DNA of 64,000 bases from Enoplosus armatus (lineage: Eukaryota; Chordata; Actinopteri; Centrarchiformes; Enoplosidae), in assembly GCF_043641665.1 (NCBI RefSeq), contig NC_092197.1, forward strand, positions 21,412,867-21,476,866. The letters run 5' to 3'. Position numbers and translations under genes: made by a program. Below, one piece after another: positions 12,101 through 22,900 of the stretch. Numbering within the stretch: the stretch's first letter is position 1; each line of letters begins with the position of its first letter. Below the pieces are notes generated by a model. The model saw only the letters and a list, made by a program, of their open reading frames with translations. It made no database searches and was not told the origin of the DNA.

Positions 12101-13856
12101 AATACCTGACATTCTCCGTGAGGGGATGAAGGCTGGGAACAAAATAAAGCCTACTGCTGTGAGAAAGCAGAGACGAAGGTTACACAGTAACGTTATCCGT
12201 TTGCTGCTGTACATTGATAATGATAAGATTGTATTTGGACTAGTGAATAACTGCAGTGGATACTACCTCAAACAATGTTGTGTCCTCAAAATGCCTTGGT
12301 GTCTCGGATGCAGCAGATCTTTAATGTTATTATGAGAAGTGTAAAAATATTTTCAGTTCATTATTAACTGTGGCGAGCTGCCTTCTCTGCCTAAAAAGAA
12401 GTCTTATGCAAATCAGACTGACTGCTGGAGATCTTGTGGGAATACAATTTGGAGTTGTGCCTCTGTGGCTCCATTTTGGACTAAAATTCATCCTGGAGGC
12501 TGCCCTTCTAAACAAAATAATTTTTAGTTTTGAGATGATGTACCTGGTTAAACTGAAGGAAGAAGGATAAATATTTGTTGAGAATATTATTGGTGGCTTG
12601 TAAGAAATCCCTTACTAAGAAATTACTGAAAACAGAAACTACTACTGTTGACGAATGGATTGACCTGGTTTACAGTACCTCTGTAATGGAGAGAATTACA
12701 TACAACTTGAGAACCCAGGAGGGTTTATCAGAAACACATTTCAATATAATCCTTTGTCACGCGTACCATTAAGACTGAGTCCTTACCGCAGCAGGCCCGG
12801 GTTCGATTCCAACCCTTAGCTGCATGTCATCCCCCACCCCCCTCTTTCCTATCTAATAAAGCAGAAATGCCAAATAAATCATCAGTGTTGTTAACAGTTA
12901 AAGAAAGAGACGGTGCTGGGCACAAGCGGTGATGGTACACAGAGGGCCCTGCTGAAGTACTCAAACAAAAACAGCAGAAGTCCAAAATGAAATTGTTAAG
13001 TTGTATCGCAAAAATGTTTGGGGCTTGAGGCAGAACATTCAAAAACTATAAGTCCTACTGCTTAAGTAATTATATGATCCAAATTTGCCAATGTTTTCAT
13101 GTATGAGAAGTGAGAGTAGTGGAAGTTAAAAGGGTTGAAGTCAGAACATTTTGGAAAAGAAGAACAGCAGGGGAGGATCAGTATGGGTCGCTAACTGCAA
13201 GCAATACACAGCCATAGTCCATAAGTCGTCTGTAGCTGAAAGTATGCAGAAGGAGAAGAAATTCAAAGTGGAGTAGGTTGAAGATGATTTTAAGATTTCT
13301 CCCTGTTTGACTCACCAGGCGAGAGAAGGGTCCCTTCCTGAGCAGAAGGTCGGTGCTCTTCTGGTACTTGCGGATCTCCATTAAGGCCCTGGTTCCTGGT
13401 CGAAACCTTCTCTTCTTGGGAGTTACAGGAGGCTGCCCTGGATAACAGATACAGTGTTTGTGTTTGCTGTGATGGCAGGACAGGTAGGCTTTCCTCTACA
13501 GGAACGAAGATGACAAACAGGTCAAATGTTCTACTTCACCAGAGGGAATATTTAATATTTCATTTAGTTTTGGCTTATAAAGTATGGTTTTAAATAATAG
13601 TTTTGTTAAATGCCCTAACTTGTTTTGGGTTTTTTTAAACTTATATTTAGTTTTGACAAAAGCAGTGATTTATTTATGTGACTGGAACATAATCATTAGC
13701 TCAAATGTCAGCCCCACTACTTCAGTCCCTCTCACTTGAAACTCTGCTCCGTCTTGGGGACCGGGGTGTTGAACCGGAGGTCCCTGGGGCCGGCTGTGGG
13801 GGGCGACGTTGAGGGGTTTTTGCCTTCCGGCGGCTGGCAGATGTATCATGACGCAT
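9184..13856 (-). CDS. cenpa: Centromeric histone H3 variant CENP-A, four coding exons
   Basis: CENP-A replaces H3 in centromeric nucleosomes and marks where the kinetochore forms. The coding exons are 13736-13856 (ATG at 13856), 13316-13437, 10781-10855 and 9184-9312 (TAA). All junctions are GT-AG with consistent phases, giving 148 residues, a normal length. Residues 1-50 are an Arg/Pro/Ser-rich tail unlike H3. [17 protein letters not shown] (50-66) is the start of the histone-fold region. The CENP-A-type loop 1/alpha2 region holds [19 protein letters not shown] (95-113), with the diagnostic Trp96 where H3 has Phe. [14 protein letters not shown] is followed by [12 protein letters not shown] (133-144), and the protein ends VDNL, a hydrophobic tail as needed for CENP-C binding. 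Intron 2 (10856-13315) contains a SINE, and intron 3 (9313-10780) a tandem duplication. Canonical H3 is excluded by the introns, the tail and the loop. Confidence 0.97.
9495..9663. repeat. Two-copy 84-bp tandem duplication in cenpa intron 3
   Basis: AGTTACATTCACTGTAGAAACT recurs at 9495 and 9579, and both copies continue through 'ACATTTTCAGTGAAT.TAGCTTGTTTAT' to 'CAGTGTGT'. The second copy has a two-base deletion and several substitutions. Confidence 0.85.
11512..11598. repeat. AT/CA-rich microsatellite (TATACATA-like)
   Basis: Interrupted alternation of TATA, CACA and TACA steps over about 85 bases in cenpa intron 2. Short frames read through it on both strands are artefacts. Confidence 0.8.
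11598..11760. repeat. Fragment of a common fish interspersed repeat
   Basis: It begins ACACTGCTCAAAAAAATTAA and contains GTTAGGAACGAAAGGATGCC and CGCTTGATGGAAATGAAAA, phrases I recall from a dispersed DNA-type repeat in fish genomes. The superfamily is not certain, and no terminal repeats or TSD could be defined. Confidence 0.4.
11761..12756. other. Intronic DNA of cenpa, nothing recognised
   Basis: Lies within cenpa intron 2. No repeat family or exon could be identified; the small frames show no domain. Confidence 0.4.
12757..12872 (+). repeat. tRNA-derived SINE fragment
   Basis: GGTTCGATTCC (12800-12810) is a Pol III B-box. It is followed by 'GCTGCATGTCATCCCC', a pyrimidine-rich stretch and 'CTATCTAATAAAGCAGAAATGCC'. 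The same order occurs at 15565-15702. It has a SINE tail rather than the acceptor stem of a working tRNA gene. Confidence 0.6.
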
Positions 13857-15564
13857 CGCCTCCAACACACAGGTCAGGACGAGAAGAGGGAAAAATACTG
13901 CAGCCAAGGTCTGACTGTGAAAGATCGAGGACATTACATGCTGTATCAATCAAAAAGCAAACCATAAAGTGATTATCTCTTTATAGGAAATGGGTACATT
14001 TTATTCCATTAATTCTTCTCATTTGCTGGTAATACCTAAGAAATACAGACACCAGCGATTATTTAAACTAAATCTCTCATCCTGAGACTGCAGTAGCTGC
14101 TAACAATGTTAGCTTGTAAATGTACTTACCTGAAAACATGAACAGCTGACTCCTAGAGTGTCTTTTAGTACAACCAAACTTCTCTATCCTGATTGACAGG
14201 CAGCCATGGTAGCGACTTGTGAATCACAAGGTAGCCATGCCCTAAAGTTTACCCTGCTTTATCATCTATTTTACTCTAAATGGGACCATCACTTCCAAAA
14301 TGAACATCATGCTGTATTGAAGACTAGTGATTGAGACCATGAAGCCATTAGGAAAATGTTTACTGAGGTACCATCATGTAAATAAAATATGTAATATACA
14401 TATGTGGTATTTTAAGTAAATATGGACCAGATTACCTGCTGGCGGCGTGGCTAAGTGCGGTGACATCACAATCTCACAGAAGTCTTGACGGCTCGTTTAA
14501 AGGCACACTCTGTGGAGTGTTTTTGATAGTATAGTATTTATACAGCACCTAGACCCGCTTTATAATGAAAAAAAGACCGAAAGACAGAAATCTCACTTTC
14601 TACAATATGGGACCTTTAACATGAATTTTAATTTGCAATTACTAGAATAATTACATAACAGACACGAAATAATTGTATTTAATATATTACATTCCATGCT
14701 TTGTAAACAATACGACATCACCATAGGAACATTGTCATGCCTGCTTCATTTTGTTGTCCTGCTATTCCACTGTATTATTCGTTTGTTTTTCCTGTGCCAT
14801 CCAAATGGTGTTGTCTGTCTGCCACCTGCCTGACCCCATGTGAATGCAACATAAATGACTACAATCACAATTTCTTGGAAAATGATCTGGTTTTTAAGCC
14901 ACCATGGCTTAGTAACTTTGAGAGTCAAATTAATTTAAAAGTAGTTACTAGCTACAAATTGTAGTGGCCGTGTTAACTTTGATTATTCTAGTGTGATATT
15001 ATGAACCAGAGGTCTGTACTACGAAGCAGGATTTGAGGCTAGCCAGGTAACTTCAGGTTTAACCCTGGGTTTTCATGTTAATGATGGTAGTTCACTTCTC
15101 ACTGGTGTACATCGGCACGGTAACTTCTGCTGCACACTAGGGATGTTAATGATTAACCATTAACCAACAATAAGAATTTTGACCAATTAATACTAACAGT
15201 TAAAAAATAGTATAAACAGCCATGATGTTGCTCCTGGGAGACAACTTATAAAAGTTACAAAACATTTTTCTACATGGGAGATCTAGGCAGTTATGCCTAC
15301 TAAACTATAATGTGCATTCACTGTGCATGTTAGTCAGTTTGTTATGCCTGCCCTGCATAAACCAGCACAAGCTGCAGTTGTTCAGGAATTACAGGTCAGA
15401 GTCTTGGATGGAGCATCACTGACATTTGTGTTATTTATATTTTCTTATTGACAATAATATAATTTGTCAGTATTTGAGTGGATTAACTGTTATGGTAAGA
15501 ATTATGAGCCACTGTTGAATGTTTACATTTTTCAAAAAAAAAAAAAAATGTAAACATAACAACC
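13857..15564. other. Upstream region of cenpa, possible 5' UTR intron
   Basis: On the minus strand a pyrimidine tract (about 13875-13892) followed by AG four bases before the ATG could be an acceptor for a noncoding first exon. Two strong minus-strand donors lie upstream: CAG|GTAAGTA at 14123-14132 and CAG|GTACGT at 18411-18419. An 'ATGGGACCTTTAAC' motif near 14608-14621 resembles the end of the TTAA repeat family. No other features seen. Confidence 0.4.
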
Positions 15565-15702
15565 TGTGGGGCGGAGTCCTTATCGCAGCAACCCAGGCTG
15601 GAATTGAACCCAGGCCCCTTTGCTGCACGACATCACCTCTCTAGCTCCCACCTTTCCCGTCTCTCTCATCTGTACCTATCCATTAAAGGCAAAAGCCCAA
15701 AA
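15565..15702 (+). repeat. tRNA-derived SINE fragment, second copy
   Basis: Shares 'GGAGTCCTTATCGCAGCA', a degenerate B-box (GGAATTGAACCC), 'GCTGCACGACATCACC', a CT-rich region and a final 'TATCCATTAAAGGCAAAAGCCC' with the copy at 12757-12872. The TTAA element starts almost directly after it. Confidence 0.6.
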
Positions 15703-15709
15703 AATTATC

Positions 15710-16700
15710 TTAAAGAGGAGGTATTATGCTCATTTCCAGCTCTATATCTTTATTCTGGAACACCACTAGAGAAGCTTTGCATGATTCACAGATCAAATAA
15801 GTCCTTATTCATCTTATTCTGGCCCTTCATACATACATCAGTTCACCCTCTGTCTGACACAAGCCGTTTGAGCGCCTGTCTCTTCAAGGCCTCACTGATT
15901 ACTGTACAAAACACACAACTTTATTCACTGATTTTGGTGAAACTCGATGATTTTATGGAGAAAACGTTTTCTGGTTTTCCCTCTGATGTTCTCCGACTAC
16001 TCTGCCTCAACTCTTGGTGATTTTCCTGATGGACAGAATGCTTTATAAAGTAACTGCTAACTGCTGCTAACTGTAGCTGCTGTTAACTCAGTTAGCTCTG
16101 AGCACCAGGGGAGTGTTGGTGTTTACACTGCCAGCATTGAAACTTTGGACCACTGGGAGGAGGAGGTTTTCAGGCCCGGGCTCAGAGAGTCAGATGGTTA
16201 GAGTCAGCTAACTAAGAGTATAGATATAGATATATATCTATGGCTAAGAGGAATGCTAGATGCACAGCTAACTTGCGAACGGCAGCTACAGTTAGCAGTA
16301 GTTAACGATTACTTTAGCAACAAGTAAAGCCATCTGTCCAGCTTTCTGTGAGACATACTGAACAACCTGAGTAGTAGTAAAGAGCAGTCCTGAGCAGAGC
16401 AGCCGAATATCTCGGGGTGGATGAGCACGTCCCTCTACTTCGTGGGCGTGCTTTTTTTCCTTTTTTTCCTTCTTTGTGGGCGTGCTGTCACTGCTGTGCC
16501 CTGAGCAGATAATAAGCCTCATGAAAGTAGACACGAAAAGCTGAGCAGTCTGAAGACTGAGCTTTTGGCTCACAGGGATTACTTTTACATACGTTTTCCT
16601 CATTATTTGGCAACTTTGGTAACGTTTAATAGGAATATCCAACATTGTAACACTGTGTATATGACAGAAAATAAGGAAAAGCATAATAGGTCCTCTTTAA
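15710..16700. mobile_element. TTAA-flanked nonautonomous DNA element, full length
   Basis: The body 15714-16696 (983 bp) has imperfect 16-bp inverted ends: AGAGGAGGTATTATGC and, on the other strand, AGAGGACCTATTATGC (14 of 16 identical). It is bounded on both sides by TTAA (15710-15713, 16697-16700), a target site used by piggyBac-type transposases (family knowledge). No transposase frame is present. Partial relatives lie at 2185-2441 and 32746-33150. Its TIR does not begin with CCC as typical piggyBac ends do, so the superfamily is open. Confidence 0.65.
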
Positions 16701-17658
16701 AAAAAATAAAATAAAACAAACCGTGACCCGAGGTTCATTCTGAACCGTAAATTCTGTGTACCAGTACACCTCTAGCATTGGATGCCTAAAAAAGAATGCC
16801 TTGTTGTACTTAACGTGTTAATGTTACACATCTTATTTTAACTTATGAGGGTAGTTGGAGTAGCTAGCTAGTAATGTTAGCCTTGACACAGAATTGAACG
16901 GTCAGTGCAAAATGAATCATGTATCGACAAGTTAGCTTGCTAGCTAATATAACAGCTAGCTAAGGTTACACCTCTGAGTTATTCATAAACCTTTGTTTGA
17001 CTAGTTAACTACTGAATCCGCCCATCACAACTCTGTGCCGTCACACACCGCGCCACCCACCACAAGTAAATTCGCAACCTGTGGGTTTAATGGTTGCTCT
17101 TTGGTTGTAAAATATGCCACTATGCTGCAAGTAGATGTTGCCCATGTTTGTGATTGGCCAGATGCTGCAAACACTGTCCTTTTTATGTGAATGCACTCAT
17201 GGCTAGATTGATAAAAACCTGGGTTGACTTACTGAGTTGATAACCCCGTAGTGTGACCGCTTAGCATGATTGTGGTTGTTAGGCTTAGTGAAACCAGGTA
17301 ACCATAAAATATCCTGGGTATGTTGAACTTGCTTCATGGCACAGGCCTCAGATATCGGTTTTCTTGTTTCTTTTAACCGCCATTTTTTAAAATAATTTCA
17401 ACAGAAACCTAATGCTGCCCACAGATATCTAATGTCCTGATATGGGGTGGCAGGGTTAACGTGATCTAATCCGACTCCATCTGGGATTAAAAAAAAACCC
17501 AAATTGTTACAATAACAACAACATTATCATGGGCTGTAGCTACATTCAGAATGGCGGTGTGGTGCAAGTCAGACATGACTATGAATATACTAAGTAATAA
17601 GGGGATCAGTTGGATCACCAGAATTTGGCTGAACTTAAATCTGCAGTGCAGATCCACA
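16701..17658. other. Noncoding DNA, nothing recognised
   Basis: Many short 'GCTAGCTAGC'-like and 'AGCTAAC' words but no defined repeat, exon or RNA gene. Confidence 0.4.
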
Positions 17659-17760
17659 CGCCAGAGAGAGCGGGGTCACAAGTTTGGTCAGGACGGCTGT
17701 GGTGCTGTGCAAACAAACTAGGAGGAGAAAATGTCTCATTTGTTTTGCTTACAGGAGTAA
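17659..17760 (-). pseudogene. Fragment of psmb10 last exon and flanking intron
   Basis: 17661-17704 matches 20008-20050 of the psmb10 terminal exon almost base for base. 17719-17760 matches 20099-20136, the adjacent intron (shared 'GGAGGAGAAAATGTCTCATT'). A segment of about 45-50 bases holding the 5' part of the exon and its splice acceptor is deleted or replaced. On the minus strand the retained exon part still reads TAVLTK.VTPLSL, with Leu replacing the Thr of the parent. Intron sequence is carried along, so it arose by DNA duplication, not by retrocopying an mRNA. The orientation is the same as the parent, 2.3 kb away. Confidence 0.85.
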
Positions 17761-18410
17761 AAGACATGACCCCTCAAGTCCGGATGTGGGTGTGTCGTGT
17801 TGCAGTTTGCTAGTCAAAATTGGTTGGCAAGTGACCGCTTGCGATCTGAATGCTCAGGAGCCAAAACAGCTGGAGAAAATAGTGAAAGCAGATCATCTGC
17901 AATCTGATCCTCCTCTTATGAATCCGTGCTGATCGCTCTCAAATTTTGACCTGCGGACTGAGTAGCGCTCAGAATTTGTTTTGTGCTCTCTATACCTCCA
18001 CATGTGATCTAATTCTCAACACTGAAAACAACATAAGTAAAAGTGTGGCATCGTTGGAGATCTCCTGGGCAGACAGCAAACATTTGCTAGCTATATCACG
18101 AAAATACATTTAAAGATGTGAACCGCTGGCAACAGGTACAAATATTAAAAGATAGCGCTTGTATTTCCCCCATACGGTTTGCGCTGAAAAGTCTCGTTAT
18201 GTATGATGATGTATGACGTATATGTTATGAGTCGCGTTCGTAACTTACGGAGCGCCGAGGTCACAAATAGAGCAAACGTTACTTTATGTTACTGTACTGT
18301 ACTAGCAAATTAGGGTTGGCTCCCTAGTCAAGCAGGTGCCATTTTACGTTCACAACGTCATATCAACTCCCTCGTTTTATACGTTTCTTAACCCAATAAA
18401 GAAACTATAA
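17761..18410. other. Noncoding DNA upstream of cenpa
   Basis: No exon or repeat recognised. If the distal first exon is real, this is part of its intron. Confidence 0.35.
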
Positions 18411-18582
18411 ACGTACCTGCCGAGTTCAACGATATTCTCGTATTCAATGTTTTTTAAAATACTGGAAACCGAACTGACTGGTTGATCTCCGTCGAGCAGT
18501 CACCACACACAACAGCGTCCAAATGAAATTCAAACGACGCCTCTTCACCGGCTCGACCAATCAGCTTGGAAGAAGTGGGCGG
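18411..18582 (-). promoter_or_regulatory. Candidate cenpa promoter and noncoding first exon
   Basis: Read on the minus strand, a GC box (CCGCCC, 18582-18577) comes first. It is followed by ATTGG, an inverted CCAAT box (18561-18557), GGCG (18541-18538), and TTTGAA (18534-18529). CCAAT plus a CDE/CHR-like pair is the standard arrangement in G2/M genes bound by NF-Y and the DREAM/MMB complexes, and cenpa is a known G2/M gene (established knowledge). A perfect donor CAG|GTACGT follows at 18417, which would close a first exon of roughly 90 bases. The link to the cenpa coding exons, 4.6 kb away, is inferred; a second donor at 14130 is an alternative. Confidence 0.45.
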
Positions 18583-18796
18583 AGCAAATTATTTGGGAAC
18601 GCTTGGTGAGAGGTATCTGTACTCGCTTTATGGGTGGGAACGTGAGCTACAAAATACAGATCACAGTGTTCAGTGAAGGTGTTTGGATAAACCGCGCTCT
18701 ACTCGTAGAGAAAGAAACGCACCGTGAAGCTGGATGGACACAGAAGGAAGATGATTGGAAGTCTGTTTAAAAAGCCATATATTTTTAGCAATATAA

Positions 18797-19500
18797 TCTC
18801 CTCTCCCTCTTCATCTTTACAAATTCATCACAGTCCAATGCATGTTACTAACTTTATATCTTCCCCGGAGTTTCTTTGTGCTTTCTCGTCTCGCAGGTTC
18901 CTGTGGATCGTGGTCCTGGTACACCTGGGTGCTGCTGCCATGGGCCTGCCTGACTCATCACTACAGTTATTATGTTTAGTCGTAGTTCTGTTACTATTAA
19001 AGCTGTTATTGCTATTATTAATCTCAGCTATTATTACAGATGTAACTATTATTATCAGTAATATTTCCATTATTATTATAATTATAGCTGCTATTTCTAC
19101 TGCTAGTGCTGCCATACATCTCTGCCTGTCTGTCTGTCTGCCTGTCTATCTGTGTCTCTACGTCTATCTCTCTTTCTGTCTGTCTGTCTGTCTCTCCCCC
19201 TCTCTCTTTCTCCCTCCCTCCCTATGTCTCTCCCTCTCTCTCTCTCTCTCTCTCAAACCCAACTGGTCAAAGGAGTTGACCGCCCACCTAGAGTCTGGTT
19301 CTGCTCGAGGTTTCTGCCTCTTAAAAGGAAGTTTTTCCTTGCCACTGTCGCCAGAGTGCTTGCTCATGGTGGGAACTGTTGGGTCTCTGTAATAACATTA
19401 TAAAGAGTCGGTCTAGACCTGCTCTGTTTGTAAAGTGTCATGAGATGAGTTTTGTTGTGATTTGGCGCTATGTAAATAAAATTGAATTGAAAATTGAATA
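18797..19500 (+). mobile_element. 3' end of an L2/Maui-like LINE
   Basis: Collinear with 41210-42027 of the larger plus-strand copy: 'CCAATGCATGTTACTAACTT', 'TTCCTGTGGATC', the (TGTC)n and (CT)n microsatellite, and 'GGTTCTGCTCGAGGTTTCTG'. It ends in 'TTTGGCGCTATGTAAATAAA' with an ATTGA-type tail. All coding sequence is missing (5' truncation). Long frames running through the microsatellite are artefacts. It sits between the cenpa promoter region and the psmb10 3' end. Confidence 0.9.
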
Positions 19501-19806
19501 ATTAATATATCAGATCTAGCCATTTTCCTGTAAGACAAAACAGCATAGTTTTTGAATTCCTGTTATGTTGCAGTGATTAAGAGAGGTAATAACTGCCACA
19601 GCTGATTTTTACTAATTGAACATAAAAAAACAACCCATATTTGACTGCAAGCTGTACTGCTGCGAACATGTGAATGTTTGCTCAAAAGAAGACAAGGGTT
19701 TAGTAAGAAAAAGAAGCTGCATACAAGCTGCAGTAAAACTACTTCCAGCCCTTCAAGTGCAGTCACCTACTAACTTGCAGGCACTGATCATTTAACAAAC
19801 GAAGCT

Positions 19807-19812
19807 TTTATT
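19807..19812 (-). terminator. Putative psmb10 poly(A) signal
   Basis: AATAAA on the minus strand 155 bases past the stop codon. Another AATAAA occurs at 19956-19961, but only about 6 bases after the stop, so this more distal one is more likely to be used. Confidence 0.4.
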
Positions 19813-19966
19813 ACAAAACACTTGATGACATGTACAGTCAATGATGCTTTAGAGATATTAAACAACCTGTTCTAAATCATTTGACCACACTCGTATTACT
19901 TATTTAGCACACTGATGTATTAGTACATACAGAATAGATACTCCAGTAGGAGCATTTTATTGTATT

Positions 19967-22900
19967 TTATTCAGTGTCCATGATCTGAACAGATTCATCG
20001 ACCACATCCAGAGAGAGCGGGGTCACAGTTTTGGTCAGGACGGCTGTGGTGCCACGCTTATATCTGTACTGTCCCTCTCTGGAAAAAAGACAGACAAGGA
20101 GGAGAAAATGTCTCATTTGTTTTGCTTACAGGAGTAAGGAGTCACATTCACCCTTTTTTTCACCCTTGTTGAGATGACATTAAGGGGCTTATTTTTAACA
20201 CATTAAAGGGAGAGGAACTGGAAGACACATGACAGGTTCTCCTCTGATAAAGACGTACGCATATAATGGCTCACCTTTTGCCCTTCGTTGTGGGCTTGTC
20301 GTAGCCTCGCAGGTATTCCACTCCAGCCTCGGTGATAACACACAAGTCCACGTTGCTGCCTGAACCCAGGTCACAGAAAATCCCTGCAGCAATGGCGTCT
20401 CGCACAAGCTCCTTCGCCTCCTCCAGCTGAAAGGGAGAGAGGAGGTGGAGAAAAACTTATTAGGCTGATTAATAGAAGAGATGGAGGAAGAAGAGGACAG
20501 GATTGAGTAGGTAGACCTACTGTACACTGACTAACAACTAGAGATGCAATCCACCTCTGGAGGCCATATGAGAGGGCAGGACAAAAATGTACAAGCAAGT
20601 GCTTCTTTTGTGCAGTTTCATTTTAAAGATTGATACAGTGGTTTGTCCTGCAATTAAGCCTTACATGTTTGAAATCCAACAAAAGCTCTTACCGTCCCCA
20701 CCGGCTCACGTCTTTTATACATTACCAAGCCAACTATACATCGCCAATGATTGTGATGGAAGTATTACAACCTTAATACAGCAAAACAAAAAGACTCTAA
20801 ATTGTATGATTAACTGCAACTACTTTCTTGTATTCATTTTTGCCTTGTGTCCACACTAAGCTAGCATTTTTACACTAGAAAGCACAGCTTTTTGAAAACA
20901 GCGTCCAGAGAATATAAACCTGAACACTGAGCTTTTGGAGAACAATGAAAATCAGCATGGTTGGGTTGGTATTTTTATTTTCTGCATTCTTGTATTTAGT
21001 GGTTGTTTATTCTACTTTTGACCTTTTTCTTTTGGACTTTTGGCTTCTTTGTCTTGTTTTTGTATCCTTGTTGGTATATATTTACAAAGCAGACTTTCCC
21101 ATACATCTCCATAATAACATGCCTTCAGTATACACTCTATTCTCCTTTCTTTATTTCAATAGACATCACATTTTATATTTGATTACCCCTGCCGTGAAAG
21201 GAAAGGAGAGAATCTCACCTCCATGTTTGGTTTGAATCTGTCCTCAAATACAGAGACAGCAGCTGCAGCTCCGGAGCCTGAAACCAGAATCAAACATTAG
21301 AAAACTATATTCATTCATTCGAATTTACAAATAAACTTGACCCTTGATGTTGAACTGAGAGGGTTTTTCTTTACAATCTGCCCAGCCTGGTCACCACATA
21401 CAGATGTATACAGTACATTAAACACAAATATAAATAAACACGTACCCATAGTGAGGAAAGGCAGTTTGTCGTAGGAGCCGTGTGGGTAAACACTGTACAG
21501 GTGAGCTCCAGTCACATCGACTCCTCCAACAATCAGAGATGAACCGATGTGACCTTGGTACCTGAGAGATCAGACAGACATCATTAAAACCTGCTGCTGT
21601 CTCTCTTTCAGTGGGAGGAATAAGGAACAAGTCTGCCTGGATGTGTGTTGCTGTTTACAAGCAAAGAAACCCAAGAAAACAAGAGAAAATAGGCCATTAG
21701 GATATACGAAAATTAGATGAGAAGAAATCAGTAATTTAGGTTTTGTATCCTTTATATCTCTGTTACCCTCACCTGAACAGCATCTGTTTCAGCTGTCGAG
21801 TTACCATGGCAACGAGGGGGGGTCGCCCAGTGTTGAGCGTGTGCAGTTCCACATTGGACGCTATGATTTGTGTGGTGATCTCTGCGTCTGCAGCCACGCC
21901 GGCTCCACAGCAGCTACAGAACATACAGGACATCATTTAACGAGTCAAACCATGGACAGTTTCATATACATGGCTGAAGTAGTTTTGCTTGGTCTTAGAG
22001 GCATAAAGCTATTTGTTTTACATTTAGAAACCAACTCTGTGTGAGATAAATGGTAAATGGTAAATGATCTCACTTATATAGCGCTTTTCAACCTTCACGG
22101 TTCCCAAAGCGCTTTACAGCTAAGTCTCATTCACCCATTCACTCACACATTCACACACCAATGTCGACTGAGCTGCCATGCAAGGTGCTGGTCTCCATCG
22201 GGAGCAACTTAGGGTTCAGTGTCTTGCTCAAGGACAGGTATTCACAATAATGGCATAAAATATCCTAATTTTGCTCAATATTCAGTAAAAGTAGACCACT
22301 TGCCTTTATTGTCTCATGGGGTTCATGAATGAAAATAGATAGAATGGAAAAACATTTGTGTATTACTATTATATGGCTAAAGAAAGGTGAATACATTACA
22401 TTACATTCAGCAGATGCTTTTTGTCCAAAGGGACATATATGCAGATACTGAAAGAAATTTGAGGGTCTGTGTCTTTCTCAAGGACAAGCACAGGAGGAGG
22501 TGGGGACTGAATCACCAAATCACCAAAGTAATGGCCAACCTGATGTACCAATTGAGCTACAGCTGCCTCGCCCTGCCCTGTAAATAGTCCAGTTAAAATG
22601 GGGCTAATTGAGACTTTGAGGGTGGCTGTTTTAAAGGCGAGAATTAACAACAGCAAAAGAACAAGCACCTTTAGTTTCCAGCCTTAATCTTGATACAGCC
22701 AGCAGTTTCAGATCTAAAGACCTGAGACTACTGACCACATAAAGCCTTGTATGTCAAAAGTAAAATTTCTAAACCAATCCTAAAGGTGACAGGGTGAAGA
22801 TCAAGAGAATTTGGATTTTTATGTTTAACCCATACAAATGTCCATATATGCAATACAAACACCTTGAACCAATATAAAAAATAAAAGTCATACTAATGCA

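Noticed and set aside
12800..12810. Possible tRNA gene from a B-box sequence
   Set aside because: No A-box and no cloverleaf can be drawn; the following tail is that of a SINE, and a second copy lies at 15.6 kb.
9184..13856. Canonical or replacement histone H3
   Set aside because: The Arg/Pro-rich tail, the Trp in alpha2, the altered loop 1 and the intron structure are those of CENP-A.
18724..19392. A 222-codon plus-strand frame starting near the cenpa promoter
   Set aside because: It runs through the 3' UTR of an L2 LINE and its TGTC/CT microsatellite; there is no domain and no splice support.
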